Of a DNA stretch of 64,000 bases, positions 10,219 through 22,261 are shown one piece after another. The stretch's first letter is position 1; every line of letters starts with the position of its first letter. The stretch spans positions 63,569,346 through 63,633,345 of the forward strand of contig OX411551.1 of NCBI GenBank assembly GCA_948146395.1, written 5' to 3'. The stretch is from Fragum whitleyi. Its lineage: Eukaryota; Mollusca; Bivalvia; Cardiida; Cardiidae. Both the position numbers and the translations under genes were made by a program. The notes beneath the pieces are model-generated. The model worked only from the letters and a program-made list of their open reading frames with translations, was not told the DNA's origin and did not search any database.

Positions 10219-13200
10219 ATACGCCCGTCGAAGACGGGACGTATTATGGGATCACCCGTGGTGTCTGGCGTCCGGTGGTCCGGCAGCGTCCACTTCTTTG
10301 TCCGGAGCATAACTATGTCACTTGAAGTCCGATTGACTTCAAACTTGGCAATTATATTCTTCTCATCATTGCGGAGTGCAGTGCACAAGAACCATAACTC
10401 TACCTGGCCTATTTTTTGAGTTATTGCCCTTTGTTGTTTTTCATACTAGAATCTTGTCCTGAGTATATCTCTTAAAGTATAATAGCTAGGATCTTGAAAC
10501 TTCATGGGTGTATAGATCTCACCAAGGGGGAGTGCAGTGCACAAGAACCATAACTCTACCTGGCCTATTTTTTGAGTTATTGCCCTTTGTTGTTTTTCAT
10601 ACTAGAATATTGTCCGGAGTTTATCTCTAAAAGTAAAATAGCTAGGATCATGAAACTTCATGGGTGTAAAGATCTTACCAAGGGGGAGTGCAGTGCACAA
10701 GAACCATAACTCTACCTGGCCTATTTTTTGAGTTATTGCCCGTTGTTGTTTTTCAGAATTGAATCTTGTCCGGAGTATATCTTTAAAAGTATAATAGCTA
10801 GGATCATGAAACTTCATGGGTGTATAGATCTCACCAAGGGGGAGTGCAGTGCACAAGAACCACAACTCTACCTGGCCTATTTTTTTGAGTTATTGCCCTT
10901 TGGTTTTTTTGCAGACTTTAATCTTGTCCGAAGTATATCTCTTAAAGTTTAATAGCTAGGATCATGAAACTTCATGGGTGTATAGATCTCACCAAGGGGG
11001 GGGTTTGCCGTGCACAAGAACCATAACTCTACCTGGCCTATTTTTTGAGTTATTGCCCTTTGTTGTTTTTCAGACTTGAATCTTGTCCGGAGTATATCTC
11101 TAAAAGTATAATAGCTAGGATCACGAAACTGCATGGGTGTATAGATCTAACCAAGGGGTAGTGCAGTGTACAATAACCATAATTCTACCTGGCCTATTTT
11201 TAGCTCACCTGAGCACGAAGTGCTCAAGGTGAGCTTTTGTGGTCGCATGATGTCCGTCGTCCGTCGTCCGTCGTGTGTCGTGTGTCGTGTGTCGTCCGTC
11301 GTCAACATTTACCTTGTAGACACTCTAGAAGCCATATTTTTTGCTCAATCAACCTGAAAATTGGTCAGAATGATTGTCTTGATAAAATCTTGGACGAGTT
11401 CGAAATTGGGTCAAGTGGGGTCAAAAATGAGGTCACAGGGTCAAATTTTGGAAAAACCTTGTAGACACTCTAGAAGCCTTATTTTTTCGTCAATCAACCT
11501 GAAAATTGGTCAGAATCAATTTCTTGATAAAATCTAGGTCAAGTTCAAATCTGGGTCAAGTGGGGTCAGAAATGAGGTCACAGGGTCAAATCTAAGATAA
11601 CCTTGTAGACACTCTATAAGCCATATTTTTTGCTCAATCAACCTGAAAATTGGTCAGAATGATTGTCTTGATGAAATCTTGGTTGAGTTCGAAATTGGGT
11701 CAAGTGGGGTCAAAAATGAGGTCACAGGGTCAAATTTTGAAAAAACCTTGTAGACACTCTAGCAGCCTTATTTTTTCCTTAATCAACCTGAAAATTGGTC
11801 AGAATCAATTTCTTGATAAAGTGTAGGTCAAGTTCAAATCTGGGTCAAGTGGGGTCAAAAATGAGGTCACAGGGTCAAATCTTAGATAAACCTTATAGAT
11901 ACTCTAGAAGCCATATTTTTGGCTCAATCAATCTGAAAATTGGTCTTAATGATTGTCTTAATGAAATCTCGGTCAAGTTTGAATCTGGGTCAAGTGGGGT
12001 CAAATATGAGGTCAAGGGGTCAAATTTTAGAAAAACCTTGTAGACACTCTAGTAGCCAATATTTTCACCCTATCAACCTGAAAATTGGTCAGAATGAATG
12101 TCTTGATAAAATCTAGGTCAATTTCAAATCTGGGTCAAGTGGGGTCAAAAATGAGATCACAGGGTCAAATCTTAGATAAACCTTAAAGATACTCTAGAAG
12201 CCATATTTTTTGCCAGATCAACCTGAAAATTGGTCAGAATGATTGTCTTGATAAAATCTTGGACAAGTTCGAAAGTGGGTCAAGTGGGGTCAAAAATGAG
12301 GTCACAGGGTCAAATTTTGGAAAAACCTTGTAGACACTGTAGAAGCCTTATTTTTTCCATAATCAACCTGAAAATGGGTCAGAATAAATTTCTTGATAAA
12401 ATCTAGGTCAAGTTCAATTCTGGGTCAAGTGGGGTCAAAAATGAGGTCACGGGGTCAAATCTTAGATAAACCTAGTAGATACTCTAGAAGCCATATTTTT
12501 TGCTCAATCAACCTGAAAATTGGTCTGAATGATTGTCTTGATGAAATCTCGGTCATTTCTGAATCTGGGTCAAGTGGGGTCAAAAATATGGTCAAGGGGT
12601 CAAATCTTAGATAAACCTTGTAGACACTCTAGAAGCCATTTTTTTGCTCAATCAACCTGAAATGGTCAGAATGATTGTCTTGATAAAATCTTGGACTAGT
12701 TCAAAATTGGGTCAAGTAGGGTCAAAAATGAGGTCACAAGGTCAAATATTAGAAAAACCTTGTAGACACTCTAGAAGCCATATTTTTTGCACAATCAACC
12801 TGAAAATCGGTCAGAATGATTGTCTTGATGAAATCTCGGACATGTTCAAAATTGGGTCAAGTGGGGTCAAAAATGAGGTCACGAGGTCAAACATTAGAAA
12901 AGTTTTGTAGACAGTCTTAAAGCCATATTTTTTGCTCAATCAATCTGAAAATTGGTCAGAATGATTGTCTTGATGAAATCTCGGACAATTTCATATTTGG
13001 GTCAAGTGAGGTCAAAAATGAGGTCACAGGGTTAAATATTAGAAAAACCTTATAGACACTCTTTAAGCCATATTTTTTGCTCAATCAACTTGAAAATTGG
13101 TCAGAATGATTGTCTTGATGAAATCTTGGACAAGTTCCAAATTGGGTCAAGTGGGGTCAAAAATGAGGTCACGGGGTCAAATATTAGAAAAACCTTGTAG

Positions 13201-14427
13201 ACACTCTATAAGCCATATTTTTTGCTCAACCAATCTGAAAATTGGTCAGAATGATTGTCTTGATGAAGTCTCGGTCATTTCTGAATCTGGGTCAAGTGGG
13301 GTCAAAAATGTAGTCAAGGGGTCAAATCTTAGATAAACCTTGTAGACACTCTAGAAGCCATATTTTTTGCTCAATCAACCTGAAAATTGGTTTGAATGAT
13401 TGTCTTGATGAAATCTCGGTTAAGTTTCAAATTGGGACAAGTGGGGTCAAAAATGAGGTCACAGGGTCAAATATTGGAATTACCTTGTAGACACTCAAGA
13501 AGCCACAGTTTTTGCTCAATCAACCTGAAAATTGGTTGGAATGAATGTTTTCATGAAACCTTAGGTCAAGTTCAAATTTGGGTCAAGTGGAATCAAAATG
13601 AGGTCACAGGGTCAAATTTTGGAATCCTTGTAGACACTGTAGAAGCCTTATTTGTTCCTTAATCAACCTGAAAATTGGTCAGAATCAATTTCTTGATAAA
13701 ATCTAGGTCAAGTTCAAATCTGGGTCAAGTTGGGTCCAAAATGAGGTCACAGGGTCAAATCTTAGATAAACCTTGTAGACACTCTAGAAGCCATATTTTT
13801 TGCTCAATCAACCTGAAAGATGGTCAGAATGATTGTCTTGATGAAATCTCGGTTTAGTTTCAAATTGGGTCGAGTGGTGTCAAAAATCAGGACACAGGGT
13901 CTAATCTTGGAAAAACCTTGTAGACACTCTATAGGTCATAGTTTTTCCCAATCATCATGAGAATGTGTCAGTTTGATAGTCTTTATAAAATCTCAGTCTG
14001 GTTTGAATTTGGGTCTAGTGTGGTTTTAAACTAGGTTAAGAGGTCAGATCTTAAGCCCATTAACTCAGGTGAGCGATTTAGGGCCACTATGGCCCTCTTG
14101 TTTGAGTTATTGCCCTTTGTTGTTTTTCAGACTTGAATCTTGTCCGGAGTATATCTGTAAAAGTATAATAGCTAGGATCATGAAACTTCATGGGTGTATA
14201 GATGTCATCAAGGGGGAGTGCAGTGTACAAGAACCATAATTCTACCTGGCCCTTTTTTTGAGTTATTGCCCATTTTTGTTTTTCATACTAGAATCTTGTC
14301 CGGAGTATATCTGTAAAAGTATAATAGCTAGGATAATGAAACTACATGGGTGCAAAAAATATTCATTCAAAATAACCTCAGTTCTATTCAAACCCCCAGT
14401 TAATACTAAGCAGTGTGACGGGCGTAT
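10219..14427. mobile_element. Tandem-core element B with atacgcccgtc ends
   Basis: Inverted ends atacgcccgtc (10219) and gacgggcgtat (14417-14427) enclose units of about 155-160 bp with TTGTCCGGAGTATATCTC, AATAGCTAGGATCATGAAAC and GAGTTATTGCCCTTTGTTG. The last word is shared with family D, so B and D are related. About six units lie left of an internal insertion and two to the right. Element C (11202-14100) is inserted in one unit. Confidence 0.8.
11202..14100. mobile_element. Tandem-core element C nested in B
   Basis: It begins with a hairpin (agctcacctgagcac ... gtgctcaaggtgagct), followed by GTC-rich simple repeat at 11246-11304. About 19 units of about 142-145 bp follow, with TTGTAGACACTCTAGAAGCC, AATCAACCTGAAAATTGGTC and GGGTCAAGTGGGGTCAAAAA. 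It ends with gcgatttagggccactat and a hairpin agggccactatggccct. Shorter relatives lie at 38199-38824 and 62575-63255. Comparison with intact B units shows it entered a T-run with at most a TT duplication, compatible with Helentron-type insertion (inference). Confidence 0.85.
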
Positions 14428-15116
14428 CTTGTGACAATTTGGCACCTTGTTAGATATTTTGGGTTCTACTGATATGAAAATGATTTTTCAAAGTTTCCAC
14501 TATATAACATATAGAGAAATGACATCCACCAATAAAAGACATATTTTTCATCTAATCATAATAATTTTAGGCTGCATGATAATGGGTAACCCAAGGATCA
14601 TACATATGAAGTTTGTTTCCATCGGTTAAATTCTGAGAAAATGATTTTCAGAGTTTCCATTAAATAACATAAAGAGAAATGACCTCTGCCAATAAAATAC
14701 ATATTTTTCATCCGATCACAATAAGTTTTTGTAGACTGATAAAGGGTTACCCAAGGATCATTCCAGTGAAATTTGGTTGATATCCATCATTCACATTCTG
14801 AGAAAAAGATTTTCAAAGTTTCCACTATATAACATTTAGAGAAATGACCTCCGCCTATAAAATACATATTTTTCATCTGATCACAATAAATTTTGGTAGA
14901 CTGATAAAGGGTCACTCAAGGATCATTCCAGTGAAATTTGGTTGATATCCATCATTCACATTCTGAGAAAACGATTTTCAAAGTTTCCACTATATAACAT
15001 TTAGAGAAATGACCTCCGCCTATAAAATACATATTTTTCATCCATTCACACTAATTTTTGGTAGACTGATAAAGGATCACTCAAGGAACATTCCAGTGAA
15101 ATTTGGTTGATAAATA

Positions 15117-16719
15117 CTCAGAACATAAAGTTAAGAGCCACTAAGTTTTAAGTTAATAAAATTTCTATCGAAAACTTTAATAACGTATCTAAGTTGTCAA
15201 ACGGTTAGAACAACCTTGTAGCTATTGGTTAAAAACGTTTCGGATGCACATGCAAATTCAGCAAGTCTCATACAATGACTGTTAAGCCAGGGCTCGTGCA
15301 AAGTGGAAAATCAGCTTTTCTGTTAGAGATACTTACGTCGTGTAGCTCGGGCAATTGTTTACATTTCGATTTGAAACTCAGTCATGGCAAGGTGTAGATT
15401 GTCTACAAATGAAAGATGGCAAATAATTGGAATGCGAGATTCTGGAATGTCTTGTAGAGCCATTGCCAGACAGCTGGGGTATCACCACAGTGTCATAACG
15501 TTTGGTACAAAAACACGCACAGACAAACGACGTTAAGGACTGTGTCAGATCTGGACGCCCTAGAGTAACGTCTATTCGAGAGGATAGAGACTTTGCGTCA
15601 CGTCAGACGTCTGCCCTTCACCAGTGCGCCTGTACTAAGGGACAACTTGAATACACACAGACGGGTCTCTATTTCAACAGTGCGAAATCGACTTCGGATG
15701 GCTGGGTATAAGGCACGAAGACCCCTCAAACGTCCAAAGTTACAACAGAGGCACACCGATGAACGTCTAATATGGTGTAGAGCTAGGGCACGTTGGAACT
15801 TGGCATCATGGCGTCTGATCCATTGGTCAGATGAGTGCAGGATGTTGTTGCATGTCACCGATGGCCCAATTCGTGTTTGGAGACAACCTAACACCCGATT
15901 TGCACTAAAGTACATCCAACCAACCTATCAGGGTGGCGGTGGCTCCGTTATGATATGGAGTTGTGTCTCCTAAGGCTTTAAACTGGACCTAGTGACAGTT
16001 CAAGGAACATTGACTGGCGATAAATATCGCGATAACATCCTTTTTCCTGTGGTAATTCCACATTTTGACAATCACCCTCTTCGAACAAGAACAGTGTACA
16101 TGGATGATAACGCCGGACCCCACAGAGCAAGAGTCGTGGCGGACGTTATGCAACGTGATGCCATCACCACCATTCCATGGCCAGCTTGTAGTCCCGATCT
16201 TAACCCCATCGAGTACCTGTGGGACATTTTAGTGCGCTGTATACGTCGGAGAGAGCCTCCTGTACAAAATGTGGTTGAGTTAGAAGCAGCACTGCACCAG
16301 GAGTGGCAGCAAATCCCTCAACACATCATCCAGAGGCTGATTCGTGGCATGCCAAGGAGCGGTGCGCAGTGATCAGTGCTCACGGATCTTGCACACGTTA
16401 CTGACTAAGATGTGACTGGAATTAATCACATTTGTGTTATCTGACATCTTAAACCAAGTTTTAGTGTCATAGACAACGCCGTAAGTCGGCTTTGACAATA
16501 GTTTTTTATGTTTTAAAAAAAGGTGAAAATACGTCATTTACATTTCAAGGTACAAAGTCAATAAAATTTATCACCACCCATGTATTATTGTGAAATTGTT
16601 AAGTCAACATACCATTGAAACTCAATATTTACATCTCTGTTATTTTGAATTAATGCAGGCTCCCTGCCTTTAAAAATCTTCTGTCTAAAAACTGGTGGCG
16701 CTTAACTTCTTGTTCTGAG
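15117..16719 (+). mobile_element. Tc1-type transposon (DD34E), degraded
   Basis: Terminal inverted repeats of about 35 bp start CTCAGAAC on both sides, flanked by TA at 15115-15116 and 16720-16721. The length of 1.6 kb is normal for Tc1 elements. It contains one broken transposase gene. Transposition occurs by cut and paste into TA. Confidence 0.92.
15384..16372 (+). pseudogene. Tc1-like transposase, broken by two frameshifts and a stop
   Basis: Translation starts MARCRLSTNERWQIIGMRDS, a helix-turn-helix DNA-binding start typical of Tc1 transposases. The frame closes near 15535 and shifts so that DVKDCVRSGRPRVTS is read. It shifts again near 15600, after which PFTSAPVLRD through IHWSDE and GGGGSVMIW is read. 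An in-frame TAA follows at 15971-15973. The rest, from about 15974, carries DDNAGPHR and SPDLNPIEYLW. The catalytic residues are D in WSDE, D in DNAGPH and E in PIEYLW, with 34 residues between the last two. All catalytic residues survive, but the frame does not, so this copy cannot make a transposase. Confidence 0.92.
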
Positions 16720-16721
16720 TA

Positions 16722-17107
16722 TACATTGATCAATCTAACAATGACTTATAACACCAGTTATGATGTGTGATTTTGACTTTTGATTAATTCTTTGTAAGGA
16801 GTTAAGTAAAACAGGCCCATGAATCCAAAAGACAACTACAAAGAAGACTAATTCCCTTACCAGCACTTGGTTTATATAAAAGTACATGTCTCAATTCTTT
16901 CTTGAGTTTGACCTGCATGACCCAACAAGAGGGCTTGTATCGCTCCACTGGCTTAAACATCTCAAGAGAGATATTGAAAATAGAAGGTAATGAAAGTCAC
17001 CATCATTCAGAAGGAATTCCAACTTTTTTCCAAATTGATACTTATTTACAAGCTATCAAAAGTGAACACATATAACTGATATGAACTGGAACTGTCGCAG
17101 AGCAGAC
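16722..17107. other. Intergenic, nothing recognised
   Basis: Unassigned AT-rich DNA between the Tc1 element and the next tandem-core element. Words such as agagggcttgtatcgctccactggctt (16928 on) resemble the starts of the tandem-core families, so this may be a decayed end of one. Confidence 0.4.
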
Positions 17108-17722
17108 TTATACCCCCCACCAGCACTTTGTCAAAATGTAAGTGCTATTAGTGCAGGATGAGTTTGTAACAAATATTGAGGTCATATGCAGCATTTGCTT
17201 GATTTTTTATGATTGTAGGTCACTTGGTTCTTGAGTAACAGTCCAGAAACAAATATTGACAATAACCTTGACCTTTGTGACCCAAAAACAGTAGGGCAGG
17301 TCATTGAGTCATAAGCAACATTTGCATAATGTTACATGATTCTAGGTTGCTTGGTTTTTAAGTTAGAGTCCGGAAATGAAAATTAAACAGTCTGACTGTG
17401 ACCTTGACCTTAGAGACCCAAAAGCATCAGGGCACCTCCTTGGGTCATAAGCAGTATTTGCTTAAAGTTTCACAATTGTAGGTCGCTTGGTTCTTGAGTT
17501 AGAGTCCGGAAATGAAAATTTAACTGTCTGACTGTGATATTGACCTTTGACCTATATGACCCAAAAACAATAGGGCGCCTTCCTGGGTCATAAGCAGTAT
17601 TTGTATGAAGATTCATGATTCTAGGTCACATAGTTCTTGAGTTTGAGTCCAGAAACGAAAAGGTCTACGGATGGATGGTGAAACCAATATACCCCCCTCT
17701 ACTTCATAGGTGGAGGGTATAA
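17108..17722. mobile_element. Tandem-core element E
   Basis: It starts taccccccaccagcac and ends taggtggagggtata, a rough inverted pair. About three diverged core units contain the words ttgaccttngacc, gacccaaaaacagtagggc, gtcataagcag and cttgagttagagtccgg. Pieces of the same family lie at 19541-19700 and 48050-48366. Confidence 0.65.
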
Positions 17723-18862
17723 AAATTACATGGAAGAAGACTACGAGGGATGATCTAGAAGTTCGTAAAATGGGCCAATAACTTTCGCATTTCTGGCTTA
17801 TTCAGTATATAACTTGGTGAATGTGCAGTTTAGTAACTGTGGGGTTCATGAATAGTATTATTTTTGCACTATTTTCTTTAGTGGCCTACGAATGCGTTAC
17901 CATTGTAACCCATGTATGCTTAGGCGGGGGAGTGTGAAAAAATATTGAAAATCTGTTAAATAAATCAAGTTTTTTGTAAGTTTTTTTGAAACTGTAGTTG
18001 ATAATCCTTGGCTAGATGAAATAAGACGTTAATAAAAAATTATTGGTTATTTTTAAAGCTTGTTGGGAGACTGTTACGGACACAAAATATTTTAATAACA
18101 CAGACTATTCGAGAAAAAATGACAAGACGTCAAAACCAAAATATGGATGCCGTTTCTTTTTTTTTTCACATGATCTATGTTATTCACCAACCAAACATGT
18201 CAGATGTTTTACAAAAATGATAAAAATGTGCAGAAACAGAATATTTCGTAAAGCTATTCTATATATTAAAAGAGGACCAGGTTTCATCTACAAGAAGGAT
18301 TTAGAATGGTGTGAGTTTGAATGAACGAATTTATCCCAATGGTTCTCATTATTTTCCAAAATAAAGGCCATGTGTCTGGATCTCAAATTTACTAGAAATG
18401 CCATGTATATAGAAATTGCAAACTAATTTGGTTCCAAATGTTATGTGGATAATTTCTGTAAGTTGGTTTGTCAGTCAAAGAAAGGAATAAGAGTTAGCAG
18501 AGGCTATGTAGAAGAGTGTTAATAATGACGTCGCATTTGACTTTCTTGCTCCCCAGCCTACATGCATGGTCTCTGTCTTGATTTATGCCCTTTACAGCCG
18601 CTATTGAATGCAAGCATATAAAATTTTGCATGTTTAACACACAGATGATGTATTAAAAGACTGTATAATTTTTATTTTCATAGTAAGCTTTTCTGTAGAT
18701 TTATAATCTCATTATACGAACTTTTGGATCAACCCTCATATTTAAATTGTATAAACCACATTTATTTAACTCAAATTGTTAGATAAATTTAAGTTCACCC
18801 AATACCTGACAATTTTAATTTTGATATGAATTCCAAAAAGTCTTAGCAGACTACAAAGAAAC
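17723..18862. other. Intergenic, nothing firmly recognised
   Basis: A 93-codon open frame at 18043-18324 (+) has no recognised domain and lies in AT-rich DNA. I do not call it a gene. Confidence 0.4.
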
Positions 18863-19540
18863 AAGAGCGCCAGAATGGCCCTCAACCACTCACCTGAATT
18901 TTATTGGTCCGGTGGATCTCTTCCAAGTAACTCTCTGGCATGTTTCATTCACATTTGCCTAATTGTTGATGAGGGGGATGTTATTCCAAGAATTTAAAGT
19001 GATGATAGACCCTGCCCACCCATTCCTTACTGAGGAGTCTCAAAATAAGCTCCGCCCTACCACACCCATATTTATGGGCCAATCAGATTTTCTCATTCAA
19101 GTTTTGAAAAGGGTCGAAAGGAACATTCTGGTAGAGTTTCATTTAAATAGGCCCAGTGGTTCAGATATCGTTCAAAGATTTTGGGCTAAAAAAAAGCCCA
19201 CCCTGCCACACCCATACTACTGGGCCAATCAAAATTTTGTTAACTATTTTCGAAAAAGGTCGCCCAGGGAACATTCTGGTACAGTTTTATTAAAATTGGC
19301 TATGTAGTTCAGGAGATGTTCAAAGATTTTGGGCTAAAAAAAAGCCAGCCCTGCCATGCCCATCCTTATGGGCTTATAAAAATTGAGCGAACAATTTTTG
19401 AAAAAGGTTGCCCAGGGAACATTTTGGTAAAGTTTCAGTGAAATTGGCCCAGTGGTTTTAGAGAAGATGTTTTAAGAAAAAGTTAACAGACGCACACTCA
19501 TGACAATAGCCCCAGCAGACTTGGTCCAGTGGAGCTAAGA
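18863..19540. mobile_element. Tandem-core element F
   Basis: It starts caagagcgccagaatggccct and ends ccccagcagacttggtccag, tggagcta. Three diverged units of about 120 bp carry ccacacccatattnatgggc and ttttgaaaanggtcgnncag. The end resembles that of element A (ccagtggagcta), so the two are related. Confidence 0.65.
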
Positions 19541-19700
19541 ATCATAGGGCACTTCCTTGGGTCATGTCAACAAATGTTTAGGTTTCATGTTTCTAAGTCA
19601 AATGGTTCTTGAATGGGGGTATGGAAACCAAATGGTCTACAAATGGATATACAGACATGGTGAAACTAATAAATCCCCCTCAATTTCATAGGTGAGATTA
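19541..19700. mobile_element. Fragment of element E
   Basis: Shares gggcacttccttgggtcat, caaatggttcttgaat and taaatccccctcaatttcat with the right half of the copy at 17108-17722. The right terminus is degraded. Confidence 0.5.
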
Positions 19701-20044
19701 TAATAAGATTGATTGTACATGTATTAAATCCTGGGAATCCATCAACTGTGCTAAAGGGGGCTGATTAGTTCAACTGTTAAATGGTGCGGGTAAATAAAGC
19801 ACAACAATAAATTTGACATTTTATAAAGAATTTATTGGCATAATCGCAGTCTAGAAAAAAATTGCTGTAGCATCTAAGCATCGCAGACATCACAGAAAAT
19901 TGACAAAAATAAATAAAACTTACATCAATCTGTATCTATCATGGTCATTGTTTCCTAATTAGTGAGAGATACTTTGCTGATAATATGATTAATTAACCCT
20001 TTGCTGTTCAATCCCTGCTTTTTACGTGCCTGTGATTTTATGAT
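19701..20044. other. Intergenic, nothing recognised
   Basis: AT-rich. TTTATT at 19829-19834 could be a poly(A) signal for the - strand, but nothing ties it to the LIM gene 6 kb away. Confidence 0.35.
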
Positions 20045-20110
20045 TGAGAAAACATTGTGAAAAAAGAAGAAATTGCTTCTGTAAAGCAATTTCTTCTTTT
20101 TCCACACTAT
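20045..20110. mobile_element. Small fold-back, family epsilon
   Basis: gaaaaaagaagaaattgctt and its inverse form the stem. Related copies are at 25285-25372 and 44618-44680. Confidence 0.7.
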
Positions 20111-20274
20111 TTTCTACCCTACTGAATGGTTATTTTTCAAATTAAATCCACTTTAAGTTTTCGTCTGCAAAACCTTTGAATTTGGACAGGTCCAACATTT
20201 TGTAAAACAGGAAAGGGTTAAATCTTGTCAAACATGGCAATTTTTCCTACTACATCCTTATAACAATTGTCTGT

Positions 20275-20470
20275 TTAAGCCAAATTTACATGATTTTGGG
20301 ATCATGCCATAAATTGTTATAATGGTCTCATTTACCCCAAAATATGTCAAAATTAGGATCACGCCATAAATTTCATAATTGTCTCTTTTTACCCCAAATT
20401 ATGTCAAAATTAGGATCACGCCATAAATTGTCAAAATGGTCTCATTTACCCCAAATTATGTCAAAATTGT
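20275..20470. repeat. Tandem repeat, unit about 66 bp, 3 copies
   Basis: The unit contains taggatcacgccataaatt and atttaccccaaattatgtc. Three units follow each other without interruption. Confidence 0.8.
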
Positions 20471-20734
20471 TTGGACTCTGATCTATTAACTGATATGAAC
20501 TTCTGATTCTCACTCACTAAACAAACTCTCTCAATCAAAAACATAATAATACAATAATATAAAGAAGTCATAAATGATTGCATATTGATTGACTATGATG
20601 AGTATATTCCCATACAAAATATTATAAATTACAAAGAATCATCCAGATTAAAATGGGGAAATTTTCATTGGAATATTTCTACCTTCAATACTATCAAACA
20701 ACTAATGTAATAGTACAGCACATGTAGCCTTGTG

Positions 20735-20880
20735 CAAAAACTGGCTGTCTTCAAGACGAAAATGTTTGGCAAACATTTACAAAATTGAATCCTGCTTTGC
20801 ACATCTACTAATGTGCAAAGCAGGGTACAATTTGTAAATGTTCACAAATATTTTTGCTTGCAGAAACACTAGGCTGTTTG
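20735..20880. mobile_element. Fold-back MITE, family gamma, diverged copy
   Basis: Inverted arms around gtttggcaaacatttacaaa and ctgctttgcac / gtgcaaagcag. Confidence 0.7.
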
Positions 20881-20989
20881 TATCTATACAATTTATTCAC
20901 TCAAACTATGTTTTTGCACTAAGATACATGCACTAGCCCCAAAATTATCCAAATTTAAATTTAGGCACTATCATCATATTGAATTCCAG

Positions 20990-21240
20990 GAGCCTGTTTT
21001 ACTAAACATCTTACCATATATATTTCTCTGTAAGTCAAATATTAAAGTTGCATCTACAGTAGTAGCGAATTATGGAATTCTTCCATGCAATATCTCATTA
21101 GAATCGTCTTCTAAAGACGATTCCAATTGAGATATTGCAAGGCAGAATCTAGCAATGAATGAAAACACCTGGTACTATTTGTGATTTTGATTAACGATAA
21201 TTTTTGTCTTAAGACATTTAGTAAAACGGACCCATGGTCA
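20990..21240. mobile_element. Fold-back MITE, family zeta
   Basis: Ends gttttactaaacatctta and taagacatttagtaaaacgg are inverted. A central hairpin (gaatcgtcttctaaagacgattc, about 21100-21122) sits inside. Two further copies are at 48950-49160 and 58739-58985. Confidence 0.8.
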
Positions 21241-21569
21241 ATAAGTAGGCTTTGGGCAACCATATTGTTATTCAAATTGTTGTTCTGATTTTTGAACCAA
21301 CTATATATGTTTTTATGTTCACCCATTCTAACCTGGATTTTGTACAATGTATGACATCGACATTTATACAAAACTTATTCTTACCCACCATGCACACATC
21401 ATCACAAGAAAGGCAGGAAAATGCTATGTTTGCATTAACTATATAAAAAAATGCCTAACTTTTCAAACAATTTTTCCCAAAGCAAGTATTTTGGAAGATT
21501 TGGGCGACACAGTTTAAAAGCCTATTTTCAAATAAGCATTTAGCCCCTGGGTACATAAATTGATACTTT

Positions 21570-21825
21570 GAAAATGAAATGAGTCTGTGTGACATTTCCA
21601 ACAATTAGAAATGTTTTTGACTTGAAAACATAGAGAGGCCCAGACAGCCACAAACTGTAAATATAAAGTTACCTGATTGTCTACAGATACTTCGAGACCT
21701 TTTCTATCTACTAAGTGCATAGTGAAGACTCTGGTCATACTGTGAGAATGCACAGGCTGTTCGGAGTCTTTACTTTGCACATATTTGAAATTGTTGGAAA
21801 TCTCAAGCACAGGCTCAAATAACAA
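21570..21825. mobile_element. Fold-back MITE, family eta
   Basis: Inverted ends gagtctgtgtgacatttcc and ggaaatctcaagcacaggct, as at 3976-4228. Confidence 0.7.
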
Positions 21826-22261
21826 ATTGCTCAAAAATGGTCATCTTCCTTATTGTATTTGTAGTACACTCACCCTTCTCAAACAATCTTATTTTTAACT
21901 AAAAATGTCTTAAAATAAGGATCTAACAAAATTAATGACAGAACTGTTACACAGTAACACAGAACAGAATAGAAGCACATGAAAAATGTAAGCGAACAAC
22001 AATCATTCTGTCATAAACAATAAATTTACATCCTCAAACACTCAGAAATGCTAAAATGTAAAAATCTTTCAGTTTTAAACCAATCGCTCTGAATCTTTAA
22101 TAGTGCACAAAACCACTTGGAAATACAATTGTCAATGTATTCAATCTGAATGTCTGGATTGCATCTTTAACAATGATCTCTATTTTTATTTCCATGGAAC
22201 TTTTGTTTACATAGAGACTATCAATATCAAGTGAAATAATATGTAAATATCAAATCCATTA

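Larger units (their letters stand above)
9841..15116. mobile_element. Element A, interrupted by SINE, by B (with C inside) and ended by Tc1
   Basis: Element A is a tandem-core element. Intact copies at 54-58 kb start ctagaaagccatgaatggct and carry units of about 165 bp. Here the start (9841-9855) is split by a SINE, resumes at 10141-10218, is split again by element B (10219-14427), and resumes at about 14450 with three or four core units. It is cut at 15115 by a Tc1 element. No A sequence is evident beyond 16722, so A was already truncated or was lost there. Confidence 0.75.

Noticed and set aside
11795..13857. Runs of short + frames with GSSGVK-type repeats
   Set aside because: These are chance translations of the element C core; stops break every unit or two.
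11202..14100. CRISPR-like array
   Set aside because: Whole units of about 143 bp repeat without unique spacers, and the surroundings are animal nuclear DNA.
15598..15915. - strand frame inside the Tc1 element
   Set aside because: Antisense to the transposase coding region; no own features.
18043..18324. + strand frame of 93 codons
   Set aside because: No domain, AT-driven lysine/phenylalanine composition and no splice partners.
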